From contig NZ_CP015098.1 of assembly GCF_001611795.1 (NCBI RefSeq), positions 1,612,001 to 1,676,000 of the forward strand: a DNA stretch of 64,000 nt, read 5' to 3'. Shown in pieces: positions 18,250-27,140 of the stretch. The notes under the pieces were generated by a model, which did not search any database, had not been told where the DNA came from, and was given only the letters and a program-made list of their open reading frames with translations. Within the stretch, counting starts at the first letter, position 1. Each line of letters begins with the position of its first letter. The position numbers and the translations under genes were made by a program. This stretch comes from Streptomyces qaidamensis (GTDB taxonomy: Bacteria; Actinomycetota; Actinomycetes; Streptomycetales; Streptomycetaceae).

Positions 18250-19749
18250 CTAGGCCACGAACGTACGCGGCGCCTCCGCACTCCCCACCGCACCGCTCTC
18301 CACCAGCGCCGCCGCGGCGGCCAGCCGCATGGCGGCCTCCTCGGCCACCGCGCCGCCCACGGTGAACGGCAACCGCACGTACCCCTCGAACGCCCCGTCC
18401 ACCCCGAACCGCGGCCCGGACGGCACCCGCACGCCCACGCGCTCCCCCGCCTCGGCGAGCCGTGAACCGGACAGACCGCCCGTGCGCACCCACAGCGTCA
18501 ATCCGCCCCGAGGCACCTCGAACTCCCACCCCGGCAGCTCCCGCCGCACCGCGGCCACCAGCTCGTCCCGGTTCGACCGCGCCTGCTCCCGCCGCACCTC
18601 CACGGCCTGCTCCCAGCCCCCCGTCCCGAAGAGCCAGTTCACCGCCAGCTGCTCCAGCACCGGCGTACCGAGATCGGCGTACGCCCGGGCGGCGACCAGG
18701 CTGCGGATCACGTCCGGCGCGGCCCGCACCCACCCGATCCGCATCCCGGCCCAGAACGCCTTGCTCGCCGATCCCACCGTGATCACCGTCGACCCGGCGG
18801 GATCGAACGCGCACACCGGCCGCGGCATCCGCACCTCCGCGTCGAGCCACAGCTCGCTCATCGTCTCGTCCGCGATCAGCACGGTCCCCGCGGACCGTGC
18901 CGCGTCCACCAGCCGCCGCCGCTGGTCATCGTCGGCGAGCGCCCCGGTCGGGTTGTGGAAGTCGGCCACGACGTATGCGATGCGGGGCGCGGCGTCCCGC
19001 AGGACCTGCCGCCAGCGGTCCATGTCCCACCCGGTGAGTCCCTCGGCCATGGCGACGGGCACCAGCCGGGCCCCGGCCTCCCGCATCAGCTGGAGGATGT
19101 TGGCGTACGAGGGTGACTCGACGGCGATGCGCTCACCGCGCCCCGCGAACAGATGGCAGATGGCGTCGATCGCTCCCATCGCCCCGGTCGTGACCATGAT
19201 CTGCTCGGGCATGGTCGGAATCCCGCGCGCGGTGTACCGCTCGGCGATCATCGCCCGCAGCGCCGGCAGCCCTGCGGGGTAGTCGCCGTGCGTGTGCGCG
19301 TAGGGCGGCAGTTCCTCCAGCGCGCCCTGGACGGCCCGGGTGAGCCAGGGCTCGGGAGCGGGGAGGGCGGCGCAGCCGAGGTCGATCAGGGAGCCGAGGG
19401 CCTCCGGCGGCAGGGGCTCGAGACCGCGCGCGGGCAGCGGGTTCCCGGCCGGGACGGCGGTCCAGCTGCCGGCGCCACGCCGGGACTCCAGGAACCCCTC
19501 GCTGCGCAGCGCCTCGTACGCGGCGGCGACCGTCGTGCGGCTCACGGACAGGGAGAGGGCGAGTTCCCGTTCGGCGGGGAGCCGGGCTGCCACCGGGACC
19601 CGCCCTTCGAGCACCAGCAGCCTGATGCCGTCGGCGAGGGCACGGTAGGCCGGCGGCCGGCGCGTGCCGGGGCCCGCCGGGCGGTCCTGCTGGGAGCTGA
19701 GGAGCCGGGCGAGCTGCGCCGCGCCCACAGCCGAGGTCCACTCCGCCAT
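18250..19749 (-). CDS. MocR-type regulator (GntR winged helix fused to aminotransferase fold)
   Basis: 499 aa. Residues about 35-105 are a GntR winged helix (LPAERELALSLSVSRTTVAA). The rest is a fold-type I aminotransferase domain with the PLP lysine region (TVITVGSASKAFWAGMRIGW) and the Asn/Tyr-binding motif VADFHNPTGALADDD. MocR proteins use PLP or a PLP-amino acid adduct as effector. The divergent neighbour is a YczE-like membrane protein, matching the widespread yczR-yczE pairing. It probably activates or represses that gene from the shared 101-bp spacer. Confidence 0.92.
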   Translation of the reverse strand: MAEWTSAVGAAQLARLLSSQQDRPAGPGTRRPPAYRALADGIRLLVLEGRVPVAARLPAERELALSLSVSRTTVAAAYEALRSEGFLESRRGAGSWTAVPAGNPLPARGLEPLPPEALGSLIDLGCAALPAPEPWLTRAVQGALEELPPYAHTHGDYPAGLPALRAMIAERYTARGIPTMPEQIMVTTGAMGAIDAICHLFAGRGERIAVESPSYANILQLMREAGARLVPVAMAEGLTGWDMDRWRQVLRDAAPRIAYVVADFHNPTGALADDDQRRRLVDAARSAGTVLIADETMSELWLDAEVRMPRPVCAFDPAGSTVITVGSASKAFWAGMRIGWVRAAPDVIRSLVAARAYADLGTPVLEQLAVNWLFGTGGWEQAVEVRREQARSNRDELVAAVRRELPGWEFEVPRGGLTLWVRTGGLSGSRLAEAGERVGVRVPSGPRFGVDGAFEGYVRLPFTVGGAVAEEAAMRLAAAAALVESGAVGSAEAPRTFVA

Positions 19750-19755
19750 TGAAAT

Positions 19756-19828
19756 CAGTCCACCTTCCCCGGATTGGCCATGGATGGCCTCTCCATCCAA
19801 GCCACAGGGTGTCATGCAGCAGTCCACT
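19756..19828. promoter_or_regulatory. candidate MocR binding sites
   Basis: The spacer between mocR and yczE holds a perfect 7-bp inverted repeat TGGATGG-CCTCT-CCATCCA at 19781-19799, flanked by two direct copies of CAGTCCAC at 19756-19763 and 19820-19827. MocR regulators bind direct repeats or mixed direct and inverted repeats, so these are good operator candidates. Binding is inferred. Confidence 0.55.
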
Positions 19829-19850
19829 ACCGCCACACAGGGGGCGCATC

Positions 19851-20504
19851 ATGTTCACGCGGGATCGGCTCATCCGGCGACTCGTCCAGCTCTACACCGG
19901 TCTCGCGCTGTACGGCGCGAGTTCGGCACTGCTCGTCCGGTCGGGGCTCGGCCTGGAACCGTGGAACGTGCTGCACCAGGGGCTGGCCGAGCGGACCGGA
20001 CTGTCGATCGGTGTCGTCCTGACCCTCGTGGGCGCCGCGGTGCTGCTCGCGTGGATCCCGCTGCGCCAGCGGCCGGGCCTGGGCACGATCTCCAACGTGC
20101 TGGTCATCGGCATGGCGATGGACGCGGCGCTGGTTCTGGTGCCCGACGCGCACGGCCCGGTGCCGCGCATCACACTGATGCTGGCGGGGATCGTCCTGAA
20201 CGGCGCGGCGACCGGCCTGTACATCGCGGCCCGCTTCGGACCGGGCCCGCGGGACGGCCTCATGACCGGACTGCACCAGCTCACGGGCGTCTCGATCCGG
20301 CTGGTGCGCACGGGCATCGAGCTCACCGTTGTCGCGACCGGCTTCGCCCTCGGCGGCACCGTCGGGATCGGCACCCTTCTGTACGCCCTGGCGATCGGCC
20401 CCCTCGCCCAGGCGTTCCTGCGCGTGTTCGCCGTCCCCGCGGCATCCGGCGTCAGCACGACCGTTGCCACCGGTCAACCCCGGGGGGCGATACTGCGTCC
20501 GTGA
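19851..20504 (+). CDS. YczE/YyaS/YitT-family membrane protein
   Basis: 217 aa with five to six hydrophobic segments. The family opening LYGASSALLVRSGLGLEPWN is present, followed by VLHQGLAERTGLSIG. The function of the family is unclear; YczE of Bacillus has been linked to lipopeptide production and is partnered with the MocR regulator YczR. The gene is divergent from mocR and overlaps the next gene by 4 bases (GTGA), so the diesterase is co-translated. Confidence 0.85.
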   Translation: MFTRDRLIRRLVQLYTGLALYGASSALLVRSGLGLEPWNVLHQGLAERTGLSIGVVLTLVGAAVLLAWIPLRQRPGLGTISNVLVIGMAMDAALVLVPDAHGPVPRITLMLAGIVLNGAATGLYIAARFGPGPRDGLMTGLHQLTGVSIRLVRTGIELTVVATGFALGGTVGIGTLLYALAIGPLAQAFLRVFAVPAASGVSTTVATGQPRGAILRP

Positions 20505-21268
20505 CCCCGCGGATACGCCATCCCTACCTCGACCACCCCGGCCCGATCGCATTCGCCCACCGGGGCGGAGCCGCTGACGGCCTGGAGAACACGGTGCGGC
20601 AGTTCCGGTGTGCGGTCGAGGCCGGCTACCGGTACATCGAGACCGACGTGCACACCACCCGGGACGGCAGACTCGTCGCCTTCCACGACGCGACCCTGGA
20701 CCGGGTGACGGACGGCGCGGGCCGGATCGCCGACCTGCCGTGGCAGGAGGTACGGCAGGCGCGCGTGGCGGGCGAGGAACCGCTCCCCCTCTTCGAGGAG
20801 CTCCTGGAGACCTTCCCTGGCGTGCGCTGGAACGTGGACGTCAAGACGGAGGCCGCCCTGCTGCCCTTCCTCGACCTGGCCGGGAAGACCGACTCCTGGG
20901 ACCGGATCTGCCTCGGCTCGTTCTCCGAGGCACGGGTGGTACGCGCCCAGCGACTGGCCGGCCCCCGCCTGGCCACGTCGTACGGCACGCGGGGCGTGCT
21001 GGGCCTGCGGCTGCGCTCCTGGGGTCTGCCCGCCGCGGTGCGCCACTCGGCGGTGGCCGCCCAGGTCCCCGAGATCCAGTCCGGGATCCAGGTCGTGGAC
21101 CGGCGCTTCCTGCACGCCGCCCACGCACGCGGGCTCCAGGTGCACGTGTGGACGGTGAATGACGCCGAGAGCATGCACCGGCTTCTCGACCTGGGCGTGG
21201 ATGGCATCATGACCGATCACATCGACACGTTGCGCAAGGTCATGGAGGACCGCGGCGTCTGGGTCTGA
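20501..21268 (+). CDS. glycerophosphodiester phosphodiesterase
   Basis: 255 aa from GTG 20501. GDPD catalytic motifs are clear: FAHRGGAADGLENT (His-Arg and Glu), IETDVHTTRDGRLVAFHD (acidic metal ligands and second His) and the C-terminal VHVWTVND and GVDGIMTDH. The enzyme releases sn-glycerol-3-phosphate from deacylated phospholipids with Ca2+ or Mg2+. No signal peptide is seen, so it is cytoplasmic. It is translationally coupled to the YczE-like protein and thus under MocR control by inference. Confidence 0.93.
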   Translation: MTPRIRHPYLDHPGPIAFAHRGGAADGLENTVRQFRCAVEAGYRYIETDVHTTRDGRLVAFHDATLDRVTDGAGRIADLPWQEVRQARVAGEEPLPLFEELLETFPGVRWNVDVKTEAALLPFLDLAGKTDSWDRICLGSFSEARVVRAQRLAGPRLATSYGTRGVLGLRLRSWGLPAAVRHSAVAAQVPEIQSGIQVVDRRFLHAAHARGLQVHVWTVNDAESMHRLLDLGVDGIMTDHIDTLRKVMEDRGVWV

Positions 21269-21317
21269 GACCCCGGGCTCGTCCCCTCTGCGCGGTCACG
21301 GGGAAGCGAGGGCAGGG

Positions 21318-22664
21318 GTGGGCAGCGACACCGTGCGGACACCGCCGGCCGGCGGATCGGCGGAGCTCAGGCGCGAGCAGCGCGGCTGGTACTTCTACGA
21401 CTGGGCCTGCTCCGTCTACTCGACGAGTGTGCTGACCGTGTTCCTCGGCCCCTATCTGACCTCGGTCGCCAAGTCGGCCGCGGACGCCGACGGGTACGTC
21501 CACCCCCTCGGCATCCCGGTGCGGGCCGGCTCCTTCTTCGCCTACTCGGTGTCCCTGTCGGTGATCGTGGCCGTGCTGGTGATGCCGCTGGTGGGCGCGG
21601 CCGCCGACCGCACCGGCCGCAAGAAGCCCCTGCTCGCGGCCGCCGCCTACACCGGTGCCACGGCCACGGCGGCCATGTTCTTCCTGGACGGCGACCGCTA
21701 CCTGCTGGGCGGGGCCCTCCTGATCGTCGCGAACGCCGCGCAGTCCGTGGCGATGATGCTCTACAACTCCTACCTGCCGCAGATCGCCCCGCCCGAGCAG
21801 CGGGACGCCGTCTCCTCCCGCGGCTGGGCCTTCGGTTACGCGGCGGGTTCACTGGTCCTCGTCGCGAACCTGGTCCTCTACACGGGACACGAGAGTTTCG
21901 GCCTCTCCGAGAGCACGGCGGTCCGCATCTGCCTGGCCTCGGCCGGCCTGTGGTGGGGTGCGTTCGCCCTCATTCCGCTGCGGCGGCTGCGCGATCGCCG
22001 GACGGCCGGGCGGGAGGCGGCCCTGCCGGGCTTCAAGCAGCTCGCGGCGACGGTCCGCGACATGCGCCGCCACCCGCTGACACTGGCCTTCCTGCTCGCG
22101 TACCTCGTCTACAACGACGGCATCCAGACGGTGATCTCCCAGGCCTCGGTCTACGGCTCAGAGGAACTCGGCCTCGGACAGTCCACCCTCATCGGCGCCG
22201 TGCTGCTCGTGCAGGTGCTGGCGGTGGCGGGCGCGCTGACCATGGGCCGGCTGGCCCGGGTGTACGGCGCCAAACGCACGATCCTCGGTTCGCTGGTCGC
22301 GTGGACGGTGACGCTGGCGGCCGGGTACTTCCTGCCGGCCGGGGCGCCGGTGTGGTTCTTCGTCCTGGCCGCCGGGATCGGCCTGGTCCTGGGCGGCAGC
22401 CAGGCGCTGTCCCGCTCGCTGTTCTCCCATCTGATCCCGCCGGGCAAGGAGGCCGAATACTTCTCGGCGTACGAGATGAGCGACCGCGGCATGAGCTGGC
22501 TCGGGCCGCTGCTGTTCGGGATCACCTACCAGCTGACGGGGAGCTACCGGGACGCGATCATCTCGCTGGTGGCCTTCTTCGTTCTCGGGTTCGTCCTGCT
22601 CGCGCGGGTGCCGGTGCGGCGTGCGATCGGCGAAGCGGGGAATCCGGTTCCAGACAGGATTTAG
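21318..22664 (+). CDS. MFS transporter, UMF1/Atg22-like
   Basis: 448 aa, GTG 21318. It opens with EQRGWYFYDWACSVYSTSV, the W-YDWA-S motif of UMF1/Atg22-like permeases, and has about 12 membrane helices with PLVGAAADRTGRKKP as the MFS loop. Atg22 relatives export amino acids from the yeast vacuole; bacterial substrates are unknown. It lies 49 bp after the glycerophosphodiesterase on the same strand and could be the end of that operon. Confidence 0.87.
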   Translation: MGSDTVRTPPAGGSAELRREQRGWYFYDWACSVYSTSVLTVFLGPYLTSVAKSAADADGYVHPLGIPVRAGSFFAYSVSLSVIVAVLVMPLVGAAADRTGRKKPLLAAAAYTGATATAAMFFLDGDRYLLGGALLIVANAAQSVAMMLYNSYLPQIAPPEQRDAVSSRGWAFGYAAGSLVLVANLVLYTGHESFGLSESTAVRICLASAGLWWGAFALIPLRRLRDRRTAGREAALPGFKQLAATVRDMRRHPLTLAFLLAYLVYNDGIQTVISQASVYGSEELGLGQSTLIGAVLLVQVLAVAGALTMGRLARVYGAKRTILGSLVAWTVTLAAGYFLPAGAPVWFFVLAAGIGLVLGGSQALSRSLFSHLIPPGKEAEYFSAYEMSDRGMSWLGPLLFGITYQLTGSYRDAIISLVAFFVLGFVLLARVPVRRAIGEAGNPVPDRI

Positions 22665-22843
22665 CACTCGGAGCGAAAGGGCTGTAGTGTACGCGTTTGG
22701 CCTGCCAGGCGGACCGTTACTGCGCGTCAAAGATGCCGAAACGCTGGGTTATATCTGCTATCAGATGTGACAAACCGGGCGCTGGTGGGTACAACAAGGG
22801 CGGCTACGACGGCGACGCACGACCCGGAACGGGACTCGGAACG

Positions 22844-22869
22844 GGAATCTTTACCGCCGACCGGACGTT
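22844..22869 (+). promoter_or_regulatory. SigR-type promoter for rbpA
   Basis: GGAAT (22844-22848), an 18-bp spacer and GTT (22867-22869) match the SigR consensus GGAAT-N18-GTT. S. coelicolor rbpA is known to be induced by disulfide stress through SigR. The 5' end would lie roughly 50 bases before the ATG. The upstream 22680-22830 segment may hold a second, housekeeping promoter. Confidence 0.8.
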
Positions 22870-22930
22870 GACCGGATGACGACGACAGCGACACCTGTCC
22901 TGTGGGCGACAAGCCCGGGAGGCACGATTC

Positions 22931-23305
22931 ATGAGTGAGCGAGCTCTTCGCGGCACGCGCCTCGTGGTGACCAGCTACGAGACGGACCGCGGCATCGACC
23001 TGGCCCCGCGCCAGGCCGTGGAGTACGCATGCGAGAAGGGGCACCGCTTCGAGATGCCCTTCTCGGTCGAGGCGGAGATCCCGCCGGAGTGGGAGTGCAA
23101 GGTCTGCGGGGCCCAGGCACTCCTGGTGGACGGCGACGGCCCGGAAGAAAAGAAGGCCAAGCCCGCGCGTACCCATTGGGACATGCTGATGGAGCGGCGC
23201 ACCCGCGAGGAACTCGAAGAGGTCCTCGAGGAGCGCCTGGCGGTTCTGCGATCCGGTGCGATGAACATCGCTGTTCATCCCCGCGACAGCCGCAAGTCGG
23301 CATAG
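22931..23305 (+). CDS. rbpA: RNA polymerase-binding protein RbpA
   Basis: 124 aa. It is readily recognised by VVTSYETDRGIDLAPRQ, the zinc-binding cysteines in YACEKGHRFEM and WECKVCG, and the C-terminal sigma-interacting helix with HWDMLMERRTREELEEVLEE. RbpA binds group 1 and some group 2 sigma factors and stabilises the open complex. GGAGG is placed about 10 bases before ATG 22931. It is a single-gene unit behind a SigR promoter and before a strong hairpin. Confidence 0.97.
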   Translation: MSERALRGTRLVVTSYETDRGIDLAPRQAVEYACEKGHRFEMPFSVEAEIPPEWECKVCGAQALLVDGDGPEEKKAKPARTHWDMLMERRTREELEEVLEERLAVLRSGAMNIAVHPRDSRKSA

Positions 23306-23340
23306 TCCCGCAAGGGTCTGGCCGAAGTAACAGCGCATCA

Positions 23341-23385
23341 GAAGACCGCGGGCGCCGTACGAGAAGTACGGCGCCCGCGGTCTTC
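23341..23385. terminator. bidirectional terminator between rbpA and fxsA
   Basis: A perfect 20-bp stem (23341-23360 with 23366-23385) closes a 5-base loop, GAGAA. It lies between the convergent rbpA and fxsA genes, so it can end both transcripts. Streptomyces terminators often lack a U tract, as here. Confidence 0.88.
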
Positions 23386-23441
23386 CGCGTGTTCGCTGCA
23401 CGGGCTCGCGTGTGCGGGGCCTGTGAGTGCCCGGGCACGGT

Positions 23442-24017
23442 TCAGTGCGTCAGCGGCGGGCGGGGCGGCTGCGGGGTGTCCCCGGGCTCGTCCCTGATGA
23501 CCTGGCCCTGGACGACCTTGCCGTCGGGCTGGTGCATCCTGGCCTGCTGGAAGGCACCGCCCAGGGTGCCCGGGCGGGCCTCCCTGAGCTTGCGCTCGAA
23601 GGTACGCTCCGCCGAGCGGCTCACGGCCTTCTGGACCGGCGGCAGCAACAGGAGCAGGCCCACCACGTCCGACGCCAGGCCGGGGATGATCAGGAGCAGG
23701 CCGCCCAGCATCATCAGGCCGTTGCCCTCACTGCCCGGGCGGGCTGCGTCGGGCATCACACCGCTCTGCTGCTGTTGCAGCGCCTCGGAGAGCTTGCGGA
23801 AGGCCCGCCGGCCGGCCCGCTTGATGACGACCGAGCCGAGGACGAGACCCGCCAGCAGGACGAGGAAGACCACCAGCCCGCTGGTGGCCCCCGCGACCAG
23901 CGTGAGCAGCCAGATCTCCAGCACGAACCACGCGGCGACCCCCAGCGGCAGGAACGTACGCAGCCGGGAGCGCTTGGGCCGGGCAGGGGGCAGCGGGGTC
24001 TGAGCGCCAGTCGTCAT
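23442..24017 (-). CDS. FxsA-family membrane protein
   Basis: 191 aa. FxsA topology is clear: an N-terminal hydrophobic helix (LPLGVAAWFVLEIWLLTLVA), a second (GLVVFLVLLAGLVLGSVVI), then MMLGGLLLIIPGLASDVVGL with the conserved GGxLLxxPGxxxD motif. Escherichia coli FxsA relieves F-exclusion of phage T7; the native role is unknown. It has a positively charged C-terminal tail of about 60 residues. It is convergent with rbpA and shares the terminator. Confidence 0.9.
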   Translation of the reverse strand: MTTGAQTPLPPARPKRSRLRTFLPLGVAAWFVLEIWLLTLVAGATSGLVVFLVLLAGLVLGSVVIKRAGRRAFRKLSEALQQQQSGVMPDAARPGSEGNGLMMLGGLLLIIPGLASDVVGLLLLLPPVQKAVSRSAERTFERKLREARPGTLGGAFQQARMHQPDGKVVQGQVIRDEPGDTPQPPRPPLTH

Positions 24018-24104
24018 GCCTCCAGTGTGCCTGGCCCCGGCTCAGCACGGGATAAGGCCACCGTCAGCTGATTCTGTGAACGGCTGCCCCGGTCGGGCGC
24101 GCGA

Positions 24105-24908
24105 CTACGGCTTCGAGGGTTTGCCGTCGCGCCCCATGACCTTGCCGACCCGCTCCCCCACGCCCCAGGCCGTGACGCGCCACAGCGCCTCGACGAGGAT
24201 GTCGCGGCTCATCTTGGAGTCGCCGAGTTCGCGCTCGACGAAGGTGATGGGCACCTCGACCACGTGGTAGCCGGCCCGGACCGCGCGGCGGGCGAGATCG
24301 ACCTGGAAGCAGTACCCCTGCGAGGCGACCTCGTCGAGGCCGAGGCCCTCCAGGGTCTCGCGGCGGAAGGCGCGGTAGCCGCCGGTGATGTCGCGCAGCG
24401 GCAGGTCGAGCGCCAGCCTGGAGTAGAGGCTGCCGCCGCGGGAGATCACCTCTCGGGACTTCGGCCAGTTCACCACCCGGCCGCCCGGCACCCAGCGCGA
24501 GCCAAGGACCAGGTCCGCGCTCTTGAGGGCGGTGAGCAGACGGGGCAGTTCCTCGGGCTGGTGGGAGCCGTCGGCGTCCATCTCGACCAGCACGCCGTAG
24601 TCGTGCTCCATGCCCCAGCGGAAGCCCGCGAGGTAGGCGGCGCCCAGGCCCTCCTTGCCCTTGCGGTGCAGCACGTGGACCTGGTCGTCCTCGACGGCCG
24701 CTTCGTCGGCCAGCTTGCCCGTGCCGTCCGGGCTGTTGTCGTCGGCCACGAGCACGTGCGCCTCGGGGACGGCCTTGCGTACCCGGCCGACGATGCTCTT
24801 GATGTTCTCCGCCTCGTTGTAGGTCGGGATGATCACCAAGGCCGTACCGAGCGGGCCGAACTTCCTCACCTGGGCTTCTGCCGCGAGGGTTCCGTCGCCG
24901 TCGTTCAC
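24105..24908 (-). CDS. ppm1: polyprenol phosphate mannosyltransferase
   Basis: 267 aa from GTG 24908, with AAGGGG upstream. It is a GT2 enzyme with ALVIIPTYNEAENI, VLVADDNSPDGTG, LVEMDADGSHQPEELP (the DxD-type metal site) and ITGGYRAFRRETLE. Like the S. coelicolor Ppm1, it lacks a membrane domain. It makes polyprenyl-phosphate-mannose for protein O-mannosylation and, in S. coelicolor, for phage phiC31 receptor glycosylation. The neighbouring fxsA is on the same strand but 87 bp away. The start gives the usual Ppm1 length. Confidence 0.92.
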   Translation of the reverse strand: MNDGDGTLAAEAQVRKFGPLGTALVIIPTYNEAENIKSIVGRVRKAVPEAHVLVADDNSPDGTGKLADEAAVEDDQVHVLHRKGKEGLGAAYLAGFRWGMEHDYGVLVEMDADGSHQPEELPRLLTALKSADLVLGSRWVPGGRVVNWPKSREVISRGGSLYSRLALDLPLRDITGGYRAFRRETLEGLGLDEVASQGYCFQVDLARRAVRAGYHVVEVPITFVERELGDSKMSRDILVEALWRVTAWGVGERVGKVMGRDGKPSKP

Positions 24909-25442
24909 TGCTGCCCCTTCATGTTCATACGCAGGGGTCCACCATAGTGGGCCCGGCCTGCGGTGACGTGACAGGACGTTCGAATCGTGGTGGCGAATCC
25001 GCAAGACGCGGGTAAGAGGGCGCCTCCGGGTGCGCGCGTACGGCGGATGGGGGCCCGGCGCCCTTCGGGCCGGCCTGGGATCCGCCGGCTGCGGATCGAC
25101 CGAGAGCCGTTGTCTACTGAGCGCCCGGGCCCCACCCGGGTCACACCTCCCCGACCGGCCGGAACGTTCCCTCGGCGCTGCGCCGGCCTGAGCCTGGCTC
25201 CCAGTGGCGGTGCCCCGGTGCGGCACACCGTCCCTGACCCGGCGGCGCCGCGGCGAGTGCTGGGACGTTCCCCGGTCGGGCGTCCGGTGGTGGACTCGGA
25301 CGAACCTACCGGCCTCCTGCGGCCGCCTGTCAACAGCCGTCCGGCCTGCGCACTTTGCGGCAAAGCCCTGGTCAGGGCCGAGGATGCGCAGGTCGCGCGC
25401 CGGGGGCGCGGCGCACGACTTCATGCGCGCCGCCCCCGTAGA
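24909..25442. other. 534-bp intergenic region
   Basis: The region lies between the amidohydrolase stop and ppm1, both leftward. It presumably holds the ppm1 promoter. A minus-strand open frame (24905-25363) is Arg/Gly/Pro rich and looks like noncoding high-GC sequence. I find no RNA structure, repeat or promoter I can defend. Confidence 0.5.
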
Positions 25443-27044
25443 TCACTCGCCCGGCCCTACGAAGACCGTGCGTCCGCCCACGACGGTGCGCAGACAGACG
25501 GGCAGGTCGCGGCCCGGAGTGAGGTCGGGCAGACCCGGGGTGCCGGAGCGGGGGTCCGTCGACCAGCGGGCGACGCGGTCGTCCGGGGCCTGGACGACGA
25601 GTTCGCCGGTGCGCCAGACGGAGTAGTCGGCGGGGGCGCCGGGGACCAGCACGCCCGCGTCGTCCCGTCCGACGGCCCGCCAGCCGCCGCGCGTGTGCGC
25701 CGTGAACGCGGCGCGCACGGAGACGCGGTGCTCCGGCGTGCGGTGGAAGGCGGCGGCCCGGACCGTGCCCCACGGGTCGAGCGGGGTGACCGGGCTGTCG
25801 GAGCCGAACGCGAGCGGGACACCGGCGCGCAGCAGGGCCGCGAAGGGGTTCAGGGCCCGAGCCCGCTCCTTCCCGAGCCGCTGCGCGTACATGCCCTCCT
25901 CCCCGCCCCACAGGGCGTCGAAGGCGGGCTGCACGGAAGCGGTGAGGCCGAGTTCGGCGAAGGCGGCGACACTCTCCGGGGTGAGCATCTCGGCGTGTTC
26001 GACGCGGTGCCGGGCGGCCCGGATCCGGCCGAGCCCGAGCTTCTCGGCGGCGGCGCGCACGCCGTCCACCACGGCGTCCACGGCGGCGTCGCCGATGGCG
26101 TGGAAACCGGCCTGCAGACCCGCCTGCGTGCACGCCACGACGTGCGCCGCGACCGCGGCGGCGTCCAGGTAGGCGATGCCGGTGTGCCCGGCGTCGGCGT
26201 ACGACCGGTGCAGACAGGCCGTGTGCGAGCCGAGGGCGCCGTCGACGAACAGATCCCCCGCGGCGCCGGCCGCACCCAGCTCCCGCGCCTTGGCGACGTC
26301 CTGCTCGGCCCAGTAGCCGACGACCCGCGGTCCGGGCTCCTCCCCCGCGAGGCGCAGCAAGCCGGTGAAGTCGTCCTCGGAGGAGATCTCAGGCCCGGCA
26401 CACTCGTGGACCGTGCCGATCCCGAGCGAGACGGCGTGCGCGAGAGCGGCACGCTGCGCCTGCGTGCGCTGCTGCGGCGTCACGGCGGCGAACGCCGCGC
26501 CCCGCACGGCGTGGTGGGCGTCCGCGGTGAACGGACCGTCCTCACGGGTGACCTCGGGAACCAGGTCGAGCAGGGCGGAGCTCACGACCGCCGAGTGGAC
26601 GTCGATCCGGCTGAGGTAGAGGGGCCGGTGCCCGGTGGCCTCATCGAGTTGGGCCCGCGTCGGAGGCCGGCCTCCGGGCCAGCGGGCGGCGTCCCACCCG
26701 TGCCCGAGCAGGACGCGGTCGCCCGGACGCGCGGCGGCGAAGTCCCGTACCAGGGCAAGGGCGGCTTCGAGGGAGGGGGCGCCGGACAGATCGAGCCCGG
26801 TGAGGGCGAGCCCCGTGGCAGTGGTGTGCACATGCGCGTCCGTGAACGCCGGAGTGACCAACGCTCCATCGAGATCGACGACCTCGTCGGCCCCGTCCGC
26901 GAAGGCGTCGGCGGCCCCCTCGGACCCCACCCAGGCGATCTGTCCCCGCTCCACGACCATCGCGGTGGCGAAGGGGTCGGCGGGGCTGTGGACCTCTCCA
27001 CGGCGGAGAAGAACGGTCTGGGGCGGGGCGGTGGACTCACTCAT
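25443..27044 (-). CDS. YtcJ-like metal-dependent amidohydrolase
   Basis: 533 aa from ATG 27044. Amidohydrolase features are present: PAFTDAHVHTTATG (metal HxH), HAIGDAAVDAVVDGV, HRVEHAEMLTPE and FGSDSPVTPLDPWGTV (metal Asp). The split beta-sandwich at both ends and the length match the YtcJ/amidohydrolase_3 family, which cleaves N-acyl or formamide bonds; the true substrate is unknown. It ends 534 bp before ppm1, and an interspersed repeat separates its start from the Lrp gene. Confidence 0.88.
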   Translation of the reverse strand: MSESTAPPQTVLLRRGEVHSPADPFATAMVVERGQIAWVGSEGAADAFADGADEVVDLDGALVTPAFTDAHVHTTATGLALTGLDLSGAPSLEAALALVRDFAAARPGDRVLLGHGWDAARWPGGRPPTRAQLDEATGHRPLYLSRIDVHSAVVSSALLDLVPEVTREDGPFTADAHHAVRGAAFAAVTPQQRTQAQRAALAHAVSLGIGTVHECAGPEISSEDDFTGLLRLAGEEPGPRVVGYWAEQDVAKARELGAAGAAGDLFVDGALGSHTACLHRSYADAGHTGIAYLDAAAVAAHVVACTQAGLQAGFHAIGDAAVDAVVDGVRAAAEKLGLGRIRAARHRVEHAEMLTPESVAAFAELGLTASVQPAFDALWGGEEGMYAQRLGKERARALNPFAALLRAGVPLAFGSDSPVTPLDPWGTVRAAAFHRTPEHRVSVRAAFTAHTRGGWRAVGRDDAGVLVPGAPADYSVWRTGELVVQAPDDRVARWSTDPRSGTPGLPDLTPGRDLPVCLRTVVGGRTVFVGPGE

Positions 27045-27082
27045 GGAGCACAGTCTCACAGGGGTGGGGGCGACGTCTGAAT

Positions 27083-27105
27083 CAGGGGCGCGGGGAACTG
27101 CGCGA
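27083..27105. repeat. Streptomyces interspersed GC repeat, copy 1
   Basis: The core GGGGCGCGGGGAACTGCGCG recurs at 37011-37037 (reverse) and 37079-37104. It sits in the gap between the Lrp stop and the amidohydrolase start. This family of short repeats is common in Streptomyces intergenic regions. Confidence 0.75.
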
Positions 27106-27140
27106 ACGTCCCCGCACGCCCCGCACCCGGCAACCGGCGT

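Noticed and set aside
24905..25363. 152-codon minus-strand frame in the ppm1 gap
   Set aside because: Composition is random Arg/Gly/Pro; no domain. Kept as intergenic.
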